Positions 25,158 through 33,827 of a DNA stretch of 64,000 bases are shown in pieces (the stretch's first letter is position 1; each line of letters opens with the position of its first letter). The notes beneath the pieces are model-generated. The model was not told the origin of the DNA and did not search any database. It saw nothing but the letters and a program-made list of their open reading frames with translations. The position numbers were made by a program, and so were the translations under genes. Location of the stretch: NCBI RefSeq assembly GCF_049943955.1, contig NZ_JBNFTW010000009.1, positions 1 through 64,000 on the forward strand, written 5' to 3'. Origin of the DNA: Desulfosporosinus sp049943955 (GTDB lineage Bacteria > Bacillota > Desulfitobacteriia > Desulfitobacteriales > Desulfitobacteriaceae).

Positions 25158-25186
25158 TTGCAGTGTACCGCCGATTTCTTTATAAA
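25158..25186 (+). promoter_or_regulatory. Promoter of the 65-aa gene
   Basis: TTGCAG (25158-25163) and TATAAA (25181-25186) are 17 nt apart and lead to the start codon 36 nt downstream. Confidence 0.6.
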
Positions 25187-25221
25187 TACCATACTGCCGT
25201 TAGTGGAAAGGAGTTTTGAAT

Positions 25222-25419
25222 ATGCGTTTTTCAATAGGGTTATTGGATTCACTTTTTGGAGAGAAGATTATTCTCCAAGGACCTGATGAAAAAGGAAATA
25301 TCGTTAAATGCAAGGTTTCTAAAAAATGGCTTGAACGAGCACAATTAGGGGACAGCTCGCTTTCTTCCCTGACGCAGGATTCCCCGAACGACGACAATTG
25401 TTCAGCGTCAATGATTTAA
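25222..25419 (+). CDS. Small protein (65 aa), unknown
   Basis: Short gene with a strong ribosome site (AAAGGAG 8 nt before ATG at 25222) and a promoter. The product starts MRFSIGLLDSLFGEKIILQG, continues PDEKGNIVKCKVSKKWLERA and ends in a Ser/Asp-rich tail. It has no signal peptide or membrane segment, though the first 20 residues are amphipathic. I do not recognise a family. It converges on mutY with a 4-nt gap. Confidence 0.65.
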   Translation: MRFSIGLLDSLFGEKIILQGPDEKGNIVKCKVSKKWLERAQLGDSSLSSLTQDSPNDDNCSASMI

Positions 25420-25423
25420 TTTC

Positions 25424-26650
25424 TTAAACACTGGTATGATTATTATCTTTTAAGAGTTCGCGAAGAATTCCTCGAAATGCCACGGGAAGAGGAATAGAAC
25501 TTATCTTATTAAGTGAAACCCAGCACCTGTTTTCTCCAAACAGGTGTTGTTTGTCTTCAGTTTCATATTGTTCACGTACCAACATCGGCAAAGATGGTTG
25601 CTGAGTCCGGGGAGTTTCGTTTATATCGAAAACAATCCAGAAAATTTTCCAACGTCGATGACTGAAATTATACCATAAGGGGCCCTGAAGAGAGACAGCT
25701 TGGGACAACCTTTTGGCAACATCTTTATCAAAGGAGCGGTCGTTGACCGCCTCATAATAAAGATGAAACAATTCATTTTGAGAAAAGGACAGCAGAAAAT
25801 CCTTTTGGCGATTTTCCTGCAAAATTTCCACACCAGGAAGTTCCCAGAGACTCGCCATCAAACCATCAGACGGACGCTTTTGCAGGTATACCTCATCCCC
25901 TCTCCTCATTACAAACGTTAAACGTGTCACCTCTTGGCGCTGAGCTTTAGGCCTTTTTACAGGGTAAAGAAGAACATTCCCTCCTTCTCTTCCAAGGCAT
26001 AGTTTAAACAAGGGACATTCACCGCAGCTTGGCTTTTTGAAAGTACATACCATAGCCCCGAGTTCCATCAAAGCTTGATTAAAATCCCCCGGATCAGATG
26101 TTGCTTGCCAAAGAGTAATAGACTGATCAAATCGGCGATAACTTTTGATAGATTCTACCGGCTCCGGCCAAGCCAATAAACGGGACATTACTCTTAACAC
26201 ATTACCATCAATGGCTGAAACCTTCTCACCAAAGGCAATACTGGCTACAGCTCCGGCAGTATACTTTCCAATACCAGGCACTTTCAAGAGTTGTTTATAA
26301 TTGTCGGGCATTTCACCCTCTCTTTGAGTGAGGAGATATTGAGCTCCCTCCCACATCCGTTTAGCTCTTGAATAATAGCCTAATCCTCTCCATTCCGTCA
26401 GGACCTCTTCAAAGCTGGACTCGCCCAGGTTTTTTAAATTAGGAAAGCGTTGGAGAAATCGTTCGAAATAAGGAATTACTGTTTTCACCTGCGTTTGCTG
26501 CAGCATCACTTCAGACACCCAGATCACATAAGGATCTTTTGTCTTACGCCAAGGCAAATCTCTTTTTGTTGTATGAAACCAAGGCAATAAATACTCGGCT
26601 ATACTAAAATCTGTTAATTTATCTTGCATCATAGTTCTTTCTGCTTCCAT
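25424..26650 (-). CDS. mutY: A/G-specific adenine glycosylase MutY
   Basis: DNA repair enzyme that removes adenine mispaired with 8-oxoguanine. The helix-hairpin-helix/GPD glycosylase fold is seen as VSEVMLQQTQVKTVIPYFERF (catalytic Glu), LLKVPGIGKYTAGAVASIAFGEKVSAIDGNVLRV (HhH and catalytic Asp), then the four-Cys iron-sulfur loop CTFKKPSCGECPLFKLC. The C-terminal NUDIX-like domain for 8-oxoG recognition follows (YLQKRPSDGLMASLWELPGV). At 408 residues it is slightly long for the family. Start ATG at 26650 with AGGA upstream; an ATG at 26632 is an alternative. Eleven nt separate it from the membrane protein gene upstream. Confidence 0.95.
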   Translation of the reverse strand: MEAERTMMQDKLTDFSIAEYLLPWFHTTKRDLPWRKTKDPYVIWVSEVMLQQTQVKTVIPYFERFLQRFPNLKNLGESSFEEVLTEWRGLGYYSRAKRMWEGAQYLLTQREGEMPDNYKQLLKVPGIGKYTAGAVASIAFGEKVSAIDGNVLRVMSRLLAWPEPVESIKSYRRFDQSITLWQATSDPGDFNQALMELGAMVCTFKKPSCGECPLFKLCLGREGGNVLLYPVKRPKAQRQEVTRLTFVMRRGDEVYLQKRPSDGLMASLWELPGVEILQENRQKDFLLSFSQNELFHLYYEAVNDRSFDKDVAKRLSQAVSLQGPLWYNFSHRRWKIFWIVFDINETPRTQQPSLPMLVREQYETEDKQHLFGENRCWVSLNKISSIPLPVAFRGILRELLKDNNHTSV

Positions 26651-26661
26651 TTCAAATGTTC

Positions 26662-27087
26662 CTAGATGTTAATCAGGATCAATCCGGCAATGCACAAAAA
26701 AGCTCCTAAAAGTTTATACAACGAAAACCCTTCCTGAAAGAACAGTATACCAATAGGGATAAGGATAACGGCCAGAATAATGTTGGCAACTAATGAGCCA
26801 AGCCCAATATCCCAACCGACACGATAAGCAATCAAATACCCTACCTCTAGCCCAACAATCGCAATTCCTAATGCAAAGCTGGTCCAATTCAATTTTGAAA
26901 ACGACTCCAGAAATCCCTTATCGGATTTATAAATGAAGCCTGCTGCGACCGTTAATAAAGCAGCCGTTGTATAGGTGATCAGCAGCGCTGAAAAAGGGTT
27001 GACATTCTGAGGGGTAGTTTTTTGAACTAAATTATAAACGACATTTGAGAGTACAATAAGAACTATAGGAAGTATATATTCCAACAT
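26662..27087 (-). CDS. Small DMT/EamA-type membrane protein
   Basis: A 141-residue protein with four clear membrane helices (about 3-22, 33-52, 68-88, 93-139 region), matching one half of an EamA transporter or an EmrE-like small transporter. It keeps GLGSLVANIILAVILIPIGILFFQEG, a typical EamA stretch near the C-terminus. It probably works as a dimer in export of a small molecule; the substrate is unknown. It is the first gene of a pair with mutY. Confidence 0.75.
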   Translation of the reverse strand: MLEYILPIVLIVLSNVVYNLVQKTTPQNVNPFSALLITYTTAALLTVAAGFIYKSDKGFLESFSKLNWTSFALGIAIVGLEVGYLIAYRVGWDIGLGSLVANIILAVILIPIGILFFQEGFSLYKLLGAFLCIAGLILINI

Positions 27088-27154
27088 AACTAAGCCTCAT
27101 TTCTATACTAACATGTTAATTTACGGTACATCCCTTAATCGACGTTCTTTAAGA

Positions 27155-27228
27155 AGTGAACTCGTTCAGCTACAGATGAACATTGGGGCCACTCCCATTT
27201 GAAGTGGGAGTCTCAAGATTAGATAAAC
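27155..27228 (+). repeat. Dispersed repeat, copy 8 (internally deleted, 74 bp)
   Basis: AGTGAACTCGTTCAGCTACA is joined through GATGAACATTGGGGCC directly to the terminal hairpin ACTCCCATTTGAAGTGGGAG and TCTCAAGATTAGATAAA. Both ends are well kept while the middle 90 bp are missing, as in a MITE-like deletion derivative. Confidence 0.75.
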
Positions 27229-27272
27229 CTTGAATCCTACAACTTATCTCAAATCCTTACAATTGATTTCAA

Positions 27273-29672
27273 TTATAACGTTTCATTGTCCTTTATAGGA
27301 ACCATTGGAAGCCAAAAGTTCCCGATTGATTGTTGAATAGCCTGAATATCGGTCACGTATCGAATATTCTTCCATTCGGATGGGAGCAATCTTTTGTACT
27401 TCGGCTGAGCAAAACGTTCATCAATTAATACAACGACGCCTCTATCCTCTTCCGTACGGATAACTCGGCCGACTGCCTGCAGCACCTTGTTGATTCCGGG
27501 ATATATATAGGAAAATTCAAAGCCTTCATGACTTACTTTTTCATAATAGTTGCGTATTATCTCTCGTTCAAATCCAACCTGGGGCAGGCCAACTCCCACC
27601 ACTATGGCACCTGAGAGACGGTCACCCATTAAATCTATACCTTCGCCGAAGATTCCGCCCATCAAGGCAAAGCCTACCAGTGTTTCTTGGGGATGTTCAC
27701 TAAAACTTGCCAAAAATTCCTCCCGTTCCTCCTCCGGCATTCCTAACCTTTGCTGAATTACCTTAACTAAAGGATTTTGCGCTTGAAATCTCAGATAGAC
27801 CTCTTGCAAATAATCATAAGAAGGAAAGAAAACAAGATAGTTCCCCTCTTTAGGCAAGGTGACAGCGGCGATGGTTTCGGCAATTTGTTCATAACTAAAC
27901 GCTCGCTGCCGATACTTGGTAGAGATGCTTTTGTGAATCATTACGTGCAAATTCTCAGCAGGAAAGGGTGACGATAATCTCAATTTAAACGAGGTCTCCT
28001 CTCCGCCCAAAACATTCATAAAATAATCCATCGGGCTCAGAGTGGCTGAAAATAAAATTGAGGCCCTTCCTCTTTCTAAGGCTTCTCTCAAACGAACAGA
28101 TGGGTCGAGGCAAAACAGCTTAATTCTTAAGTCTCCCTGAGATTGCAGACAGGTGACGTAATGTGAGTCAAAACTTTCTGCAGTTCTGAGGAAGGTTAGG
28201 GCCTGAAAATAAAGATCCAAAAGCTGTTCCTGCCATACATACGTTTGATCTTTATATTTCAGAAATAGTTCAACCGCTTTAACAAAATGCCGTAAACCCT
28301 TAATTAAGTTATTGGGCAGCTCCTTTTCTATGCCCTCTCCTTTCGAATTATCAGCCAAGCAAGCTTTTTTTTCTTTAATTAAAGCCATGTTAACTCGTGC
28401 TAAACTTTTAGACAGTTTCGGATCATCCCCTTTGGTAAGTCGTTTAAGCTCGAGCCAATTTTCCTTTCGTATCTCTGCCGAGAACATCTCCCGAGAACGC
28501 TCCACTAAATTATGGGCCTCATCGACTAAAAAGGTATAATCTCCTCCGTCAAGAAAAAATCGTTTCAAATAAACCCGAGGATCGAACACATAATTATAGT
28601 CTCCTATAACCACATCAGCCCAAGCTGCCATTTCTAAAGAAAATTCGAAAGGACAGATGGAATGCTTACGGGCATAATCCTCAAGCACTTGACGAGTCCA
28701 TGATTCTTCAGCAAAAATATCTTCCGCCGCCCCACGAAGGCGGTCATAGTAGCCTTTGGCAAAAGGGCATTCCTCCGGCAAACACGAAGATTCCGGCAGA
28801 AAACACACCTTCTTTTTAGCAGTGAGCGTAAGCCGTTTAATTTTTAATCCTCGGGCCTGTAAATCCGTCAAAGCCCTTTCCGCCACAATTCGTGTAATTG
28901 TTTTGGCAGTCAGATAAAAAATCTGAACCGTTAAACCTTCCCCCATCGCTTTGATGGCAGGGAATAAAGTCCCCATAGTTTTGCCGATACCGGTAGGAGC
29001 TTGGGCAAAAAGTATCTTGCCGGATTTAATCGTCTGATAAACGCCTACGGCCAACTCCCGCTGTCCCTTCCGATAAACACTAAAAGGAAATTGCAGTTCC
29101 TGAATACTTGAATTACGAAGGCTATACCAATCTTGAAGCCGGCAAGCCCAAACAAGATATTTCTCTCCCAAATTAACAAAAAACTCCGATAGTTGTTCAA
29201 AAGCAAACGATCTGTTAAATTTTCTTATTTCAGCAGTGTCAAGCTGATAATAAGTAAGCTGAACTTCCATCGTTTCTATGCCTTCCTGGGCAGCGTACAT
29301 AAAGGCATAACACTTTGCTTGAGCCCAATGCATGTCGCTTATTGATTCATCAATTAAAGTTAAATCCATAGCCGTTGTTTTTATTTCGTCGACACAAACT
29401 CCAGATTCCCTTTTCAGGATCCCATCCGCTCTCCCCTTTACTTCCAGGCAGATATCTTCTTCGACACCTCTGATGATCTGCTTCTCCTTAGGAACATAAA
29501 GATAGGACAGCGTTACTTCTGGTTGGTAGTCCGTGCCGCTTTGCCTTTGAACGAACTGATGTGCTTTTATGCCATCTTGAGTCCGAGCAGCCCCAATGGC
29601 AGCCGGCTTCAAGTCTCCCTTCTTAAGTACGAATTCAACTAATTCTCGTACAGATACTTTTACAATCTTCAA
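27273..29672 (-). CDS. Rad3/DinG-type DNA helicase with PD-(D/E)XK-like N-terminus
   Basis: A 799-residue superfamily 2 helicase. The first 180 residues look like a Cas4/AddB-type nuclease domain: GRADG, then VDEIKTT (E-x-K) and QAKCYAFMYA (Q-x3-Y). The helicase follows with Walker A AQAPTGIGKTMGTLFPA, a cysteine group (VCFLPESSCLPEECPF and later ICPF) placed like the XPD-family iron-sulfur site, the DEAH box VDEAHNLVERS, and C-terminal motifs GIFGEGIDLMGD and QAVGRVIRTEEDRG. It likely unwinds DNA 5' to 3' in repair. Start is a TTG after GGAAGGA. Single gene. Confidence 0.93.
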   Translation of the reverse strand: MKIVKVSVRELVEFVLKKGDLKPAAIGAARTQDGIKAHQFVQRQSGTDYQPEVTLSYLYVPKEKQIIRGVEEDICLEVKGRADGILKRESGVCVDEIKTTAMDLTLIDESISDMHWAQAKCYAFMYAAQEGIETMEVQLTYYQLDTAEIRKFNRSFAFEQLSEFFVNLGEKYLVWACRLQDWYSLRNSSIQELQFPFSVYRKGQRELAVGVYQTIKSGKILFAQAPTGIGKTMGTLFPAIKAMGEGLTVQIFYLTAKTITRIVAERALTDLQARGLKIKRLTLTAKKKVCFLPESSCLPEECPFAKGYYDRLRGAAEDIFAEESWTRQVLEDYARKHSICPFEFSLEMAAWADVVIGDYNYVFDPRVYLKRFFLDGGDYTFLVDEAHNLVERSREMFSAEIRKENWLELKRLTKGDDPKLSKSLARVNMALIKEKKACLADNSKGEGIEKELPNNLIKGLRHFVKAVELFLKYKDQTYVWQEQLLDLYFQALTFLRTAESFDSHYVTCLQSQGDLRIKLFCLDPSVRLREALERGRASILFSATLSPMDYFMNVLGGEETSFKLRLSSPFPAENLHVMIHKSISTKYRQRAFSYEQIAETIAAVTLPKEGNYLVFFPSYDYLQEVYLRFQAQNPLVKVIQQRLGMPEEEREEFLASFSEHPQETLVGFALMGGIFGEGIDLMGDRLSGAIVVGVGLPQVGFEREIIRNYYEKVSHEGFEFSYIYPGINKVLQAVGRVIRTEEDRGVVVLIDERFAQPKYKRLLPSEWKNIRYVTDIQAIQQSIGNFWLPMVPIKDNETL

Positions 29673-29689
29673 TTTAATAATCCTTCCAA

Positions 29690-29823
29690 ATGAACTCGCT
29701 CAGCTAAAGCTGAACGTAGGGGCCTCAGTGACGAAAGCGCCTAGCCCATAACAAATGCTATCGCGCTGAAGGATGGACTCTACCCCCACCGAAGCGTAGT
29801 GGGAGTATCACGATTGGACAAAT
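29690..29823 (+). repeat. Dispersed IS200/IS605 right-end-like repeat, copy 9
   Basis: Starts TGAACTCGCTCAGCTAAAGC, keeps CCTCAGTGACGAAAGCGCC, TAGCCCATAACAAATGCTAT, CGCGCTGAAGGATGGACTC and TACCCCCACCGAAGC, then is deleted through the left arm of the terminal hairpin (GTAGTGGGAGTATCACGATT). The remaining part of the 340-bp gap up to 30012 shows nothing else. Confidence 0.75.
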
Positions 29824-30012
29824 AACCTTCTTCTCTGAAATTCGACGAAGACTTTTTGAATCCTTTAAAGAGCAAAAGTTCCCAGTTCTCAAAAGATCGC
29901 AGCATTTTTATCTTCACCAATTCTTGATAACTTGTTCATTGTTTACGTAAATTTTCAATTTTATTGGGGAGTATAATTGATAGCCGGAGGCCTTGAGGAA
30001 AAACGAAATGAG

Positions 30013-31221
30013 ATGATAATTATGAGGCTACGGTTTTTAGATCGTACACGCGGCTTAATTATGCTTTTTATGGCCCTAGATCATGCTTTATATTTTTGGA
30101 GCGGTGGACGAGTGAATAATGAAGGATTGCCACTCCTCATGAACGGGATTGTAACATTTAATCCCATAGGAAGTGCAAGTCTTCTTGGCTTACTCGTCAT
30201 GTTCTTATCCAGCCTATGTGCTCCCGGATTTCTTTTTATCGCCGGATATGTTTTAGCCCTTTCTGTAAAAAAGCGACAGACCTTGGGCGCTTCAAATTGG
30301 AGTATTGACAAATATTTACTGAAACGGGGACTTGTTCTTATAGGACTACAGCTTTTTATTGCTTCCCCAGCTTTCAATCTTCCTCTATTTGTTCAAGCAC
30401 AATCGTTATTCTCCGTCCTTACACCGGGGACCTTTTTCTCCTTTAGTGTCTTATCCGCCATTGGCCTGGGGTTTATTGTTCTTGTGGCGGGTCGTAGAAT
30501 TTCACCTTGGAAACTCTTTAGCTTAACCGGTTTGCTCTATATATTCAGTCAGCTATTTTTGCCGTCTGTTGTAAGAAACTTTCCTTTCCATCAAGCACTC
30601 TATAAAGCCCTTCAGACTATTTTGCTTCTTCCCGTACCATTCTCTTCAACCTTATTAGTGAATAATAATTTCCCCTTGATTCCTTGGCTTTTGCCGATGA
30701 TCCTGGGGTGGTTGTACGGACAGACTTATCAAGAAGAACGAGGCCTGACTTATGAGGCAAAAAGGTTTGCGTTGTCGGGTTTATGCAGTTTAACTTTTTT
30801 CTTTGTTTTACGCTTTCTGGGAGTGGGTGATTATCTTAGACCCGACGGGACTTTACAGGGCTTCTTCGGACTTTCCAAATACCCGCCAAGTATCACTTTT
30901 TTCCTTCTCTACCTTGGGCTTGTCTTCTTGTTGAGTTATTTCTTTTTCAGATTGTCTCAGACTTCTAAGTTAGGTCAGGTATTGGAAAAGTTCGGACAAT
31001 CACCACTTTTCTTTTATAACGCTCACCTCTGGCTTTATGCCGCAATACCGGCAGTTCTGGTCCGTTTTAATTGCCTTTCTCTCTTAGCGGGAGTTGTGAT
31101 CTGGATTCTGGGTATTGTAATCCTTTACCCGCTCAATCTTAAATACCAAGCATGGAGAATAGCGCATAAATCTAGTTATTTAACCAAAACTTATTCAGTC
31201 GGAACCCGACTGCACTGGTAA
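30013..31221 (+). CDS. DUF1624 / HGSNAT-type membrane acyltransferase family protein
   Basis: An integral membrane protein of about 402 residues. RLRFLDRTRGLIMLFMALDHALYFW is the family start, with the conserved D and H of heparan-alpha-glucosaminide N-acetyltransferase-like proteins. About ten hydrophobic helices follow, and KFGQSPLFFYNAHLWLYA near residue 345 is the family's C-terminal motif. The family is thought to transfer acyl groups across the membrane to sugars; no substrate is known here. ATGs at 30013 and 30022 are both possible starts; GAGGAA lies 12 nt before the first. A PAP2 gene follows 46 nt later. Confidence 0.8.
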   Translation: MIIMRLRFLDRTRGLIMLFMALDHALYFWSGGRVNNEGLPLLMNGIVTFNPIGSASLLGLLVMFLSSLCAPGFLFIAGYVLALSVKKRQTLGASNWSIDKYLLKRGLVLIGLQLFIASPAFNLPLFVQAQSLFSVLTPGTFFSFSVLSAIGLGFIVLVAGRRISPWKLFSLTGLLYIFSQLFLPSVVRNFPFHQALYKALQTILLLPVPFSSTLLVNNNFPLIPWLLPMILGWLYGQTYQEERGLTYEAKRFALSGLCSLTFFFVLRFLGVGDYLRPDGTLQGFFGLSKYPPSITFFLLYLGLVFLLSYFFFRLSQTSKLGQVLEKFGQSPLFFYNAHLWLYAAIPAVLVRFNCLSLLAGVVIWILGIVILYPLNLKYQAWRIAHKSSYLTKTYSVGTRLHW

Positions 31222-31267
31222 ACTTGGCAATTTCACCATAAGTTTGGGAAAGGACTGATTCATACCC

Positions 31268-32146
31268 ATGATTTCTTCAATGGATCTAAAAACAACGCGT
31301 TGGGTTAACTGGTCCAAAAAAAACCTTTTGCGTTTCTGTTTAGTGGCTGTCATACTGTTCGTTTTCATTGCCCCCAATCGTCCTGCTCATTATTCCTATC
31401 TTTTGTTAGTCGGAGCTTTCTGGAATATTGAACCTGATCGTTTATCTGTTTCTTGGCAGCGGTTTTTGGTTATCGGTATACCTTTAGTATTGTTCCCAAT
31501 TCTGATGTGGCAATATTTCCCTCCGGTTTGGAATGACATTGTCTATTGGCAACTGGGAACTCGCGTACATCTGTTGGACTTAGATGCTTTCTTTAAGTCG
31601 ATTCCCGGAAATAACGGCTGGATTTTTCGAGTTCTTAAAACTCCATGGCTGACAAGCTATTTCCGCTGGATTTACGCTAATGGTTTTACGCTTCCTGTAC
31701 TCATTCCAATTTATCGCTCCTTTTGGGCTAAAGACTCTTTAAAAATGATTCGCTACAGCTTGTCGGCCCATGTTTTACAGTTTCTCTTAATTTTCCCTTT
31801 CTATTTAACAATTCACGTTAATGAAGTTTGGTATGTCTTAGGACAGCCCGACGGCATGGCCCGTAACCTTTCAGCAGCAGACGCCGCCGTCGTGGTAGTA
31901 AATTGTTTCCCTTCAATGCACACCTCAATAGCGTTTGCCATGCTGCTCTTAGCTTGGAGAGAAAAAGATAAACTCTTTCGTTGGATTTGGACGTTCTTTT
32001 GCCTTTCGATTATCTACTCAACACTCTATCTGGAAATTCATTGGATTACTGATGTCATTGCAGGCATTCTTTTAGCCCTAAGTACGGTTAAATTAGGAGA
32101 TTGGCTTATCCTAAAAGTCGGCCAGCGGTGGAAGAAGAATGCATGA
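31268..32146 (+). CDS. PAP2-superfamily membrane phosphatase
   Basis: A 292-residue multi-spanning protein. CFPSMHTSIAFAMLL carries the PSMH motif of the PAP2 site, and IHWITDVIAGI carries the second conserved His and Asp. This arrangement is closest to the inositolphosphotransferase-like (Aur1/PAP2_3) branch, in which lipid phosphates or phospholipid head groups are the substrates. Six or so membrane helices are visible. It follows the acyltransferase-like gene by 46 nt and precedes the DUF438 gene by 59 nt, so co-transcription is possible. Confidence 0.87.
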   Translation: MISSMDLKTTRWVNWSKKNLLRFCLVAVILFVFIAPNRPAHYSYLLLVGAFWNIEPDRLSVSWQRFLVIGIPLVLFPILMWQYFPPVWNDIVYWQLGTRVHLLDLDAFFKSIPGNNGWIFRVLKTPWLTSYFRWIYANGFTLPVLIPIYRSFWAKDSLKMIRYSLSAHVLQFLLIFPFYLTIHVNEVWYVLGQPDGMARNLSAADAAVVVVNCFPSMHTSIAFAMLLLAWREKDKLFRWIWTFFCLSIIYSTLYLEIHWITDVIAGILLALSTVKLGDWLILKVGQRWKKNA

Positions 32147-32205
32147 AAACCTCTCAATTGTCACAACCTTTAAGAGATAAGGTTTAAGGCGAAAGGAGAG
32201 ATACT

Positions 32206-33426
32206 ATGAGCGAACTCATAGGAAATCATCAACAACGGCGAGAAACCCTCAAGCAAATCATCCGTGACATTCACCAGAATAAAAATCCCCAGGAACTGAA
32301 AGAGAGATTTCGTGAGCTCCTATCTGACGTTGGCGCAACAGAGATCGCTGCTTTAGAACAGGAGCTTATCCAGGAAGGCTTACCGGAAAAGGAAATTCAA
32401 AGCCTCTGTGATGTTCATGTATCTGTCTTTGAGGACAGTCTTGGCCAACAACCGAAATCTCAAGAACAAGGCGGCCATCCCATTCAAACCTTTCGTAAAG
32501 AAAACCATGCTATTGCAGGCGTAATTCAAGAGCTGCGGCCCCTTCTGGAACAACTTCTTGATTCAACCCAAGGAACTATTCCCGAAGAAGATCTGAATAA
32601 ATGGCAAGTCCTTCACCACCAATTGCTTGAACTTGAAAAGCATTACAGTCGTAAAGAGAATATTCTTTTTGCTTATCTCGAAAAGCATGGGGTAAGCGGG
32701 CCCCCTAAAGTAATGTGGGGAATCCATGACGAGATCAGGGCTCAGCTCAAACATATTTCCCAAAATATGTTAGACCGTTTGCCCGATAAACAGTCTTTGC
32801 TGGACTTAGTTCAGACTACCGCTTTGCCTGTTCTAAAAGCTATCGAAGATATGATCTATAAGGAAGAGAATATTTTATTTCCGATGAGTATGGAAACCTT
32901 AACTGAGGCGGAATGGGCGGCAGTGGCAGAACAGAGCGGGGAGATCGGCTATACGCTGATTCAGCCAGACAAAGGTTGGGTTCCAGCCGCACCTCCTGAA
33001 CCGACCGTTGTGTCTAGTCAGCTTCTTTCGTTTCCAACTGGCGGGTTGTCTTTAGAACAAATAAGTCTTATTTTTAACCACCTGCCGGTAGATATCACCT
33101 TTGTGGATGAATCTGATATTGTTCGCTATTTCTCCTTGGGCAAAGAACGTATTTTTCAACGCAGTAAAGCGATTATTGGCCGAAATGTTAAAGATTGTCA
33201 TCCACCGGATAGTGTGCACATTGTTAACAAAATCGTGCAGGATTTTAAAAGCGGTCAGCGCGATACCGCTGAATTCTGGTTACATATGAACAACATGTAT
33301 GTTTACATACAATATTTTGCCCTACGGGATGAAAAGGGCACCTACCGCGGTACTATTGAAGTCACCCAAGATATCCAGAAGTTACAACATATCCAGGGAG
33401 AAAAACGGATTTATTCCGAGGAATAA
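32206..33426 (+). CDS. DUF438 / hemerythrin / PAS protein
   Basis: A 406-residue soluble three-domain protein. Residues 1 to about 75 form DUF438 (LKQIIRDIHQNKNPQELKERFRELL). Residues about 95-235 form a hemerythrin domain with HHQLLELEKHYSRKENILFAYL, MWGIHDEIRAQ and IYKEENILFPM. Residues about 275-400 form a PAS domain (LPVDITFVDESDIVRYFS, then IGRNVKDCHPP). The combination suggests intracellular sensing of oxygen, NO or iron redox state in anaerobes. No output domain is present, so it probably acts through a partner. Strong ribosome site (AAAGGAG). A terminator follows. Confidence 0.92.
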   Translation: MSELIGNHQQRRETLKQIIRDIHQNKNPQELKERFRELLSDVGATEIAALEQELIQEGLPEKEIQSLCDVHVSVFEDSLGQQPKSQEQGGHPIQTFRKENHAIAGVIQELRPLLEQLLDSTQGTIPEEDLNKWQVLHHQLLELEKHYSRKENILFAYLEKHGVSGPPKVMWGIHDEIRAQLKHISQNMLDRLPDKQSLLDLVQTTALPVLKAIEDMIYKEENILFPMSMETLTEAEWAAVAEQSGEIGYTLIQPDKGWVPAAPPEPTVVSSQLLSFPTGGLSLEQISLIFNHLPVDITFVDESDIVRYFSLGKERIFQRSKAIIGRNVKDCHPPDSVHIVNKIVQDFKSGQRDTAEFWLHMNNMYVYIQYFALRDEKGTYRGTIEVTQDIQKLQHIQGEKRIYSEE

Positions 33427-33431
33427 ATCCC

Positions 33432-33482
33432 AAACAACGAACGAGGAATGCTCTTTATGTGCTTTCCTGTCCGTTGTTTAAA
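33432..33482. terminator. Terminator after the DUF438 gene
   Basis: AAACAACGAACGAGGAA pairs with TTCCTGTCCGTTGTTT with one bulge. It could also serve the short minus-strand frame at 33485-33583. Confidence 0.7.
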
Positions 33483-33484
33483 GC

Positions 33485-33583
33485 TTAACTGGTCACCGCC
33501 GTTTGCAGGTTAGCTGTTTCTTCCTCGACAAGCTGACATTTTCTCAGCCCAATAATCAGAAGATCTACTGCTAAAGAATCCAA
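33485..33583 (-). CDS. Possible small protein (32 aa), low certainty
   Basis: A short frame begins at a TTG with AAAGG directly before it and encodes LDSLAVDLLIIGLRKCQLVE then EETANLQTAVTS. The amino-acid use looks natural and a hairpin follows the stop codon, but the start is poorly spaced and I know no family. It may also be the tail of a lost gene. Confidence 0.25.
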   Translation of the reverse strand: MDSLAVDLLIIGLRKCQLVEEETANLQTAVTS

Positions 33584-33713
33584 CCTTTATGAAGTAGTTA
33601 AAAATTCACAAGTAATTGTTACAATATCGCAACATATTGACCAACTAATTGTATACATAATATACAAATCTTAATTCTGAACCGCGTTACAAAAATCCCA
33701 AACCTAATTGCTT

Positions 33714-33762
33714 AAAAAAGAGCCCGAAAGGCATTAATAACGTCCTTTCGGGCTCTTTCTTT
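33714..33762. terminator. Terminator between convergent units
   Basis: AAAGAGCCCGAAAGG and CCTTTCGGGCTCTTT form a perfect 15-bp stem with a 12-nt loop and T/A runs on both sides. It closes the DUF362 operon on the minus strand. The 230 bp between this and the previous terminator hold nothing further that I can support. Confidence 0.85.
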
Positions 33763-33827
33763 TGCACTAACAGCTCCTCTATTGTTAGGTAACACTACTA
33801 GATGTTCACTAATTATTTCACAGGGTA

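Noticed and set aside
25153..25178. FliA-type promoter (TAAAGTT ... GCCGATTT) upstream of the 65-aa gene
   Set aside because: The gap between the boxes is 13 nt, too short for this sigma factor, and a normal sigma-A promoter overlaps it.
353..29823. CRISPR array
   Set aside because: The repeats are long, kilobases apart, in both orientations and truncated at various points; there are no regular spacers and no cas genes.
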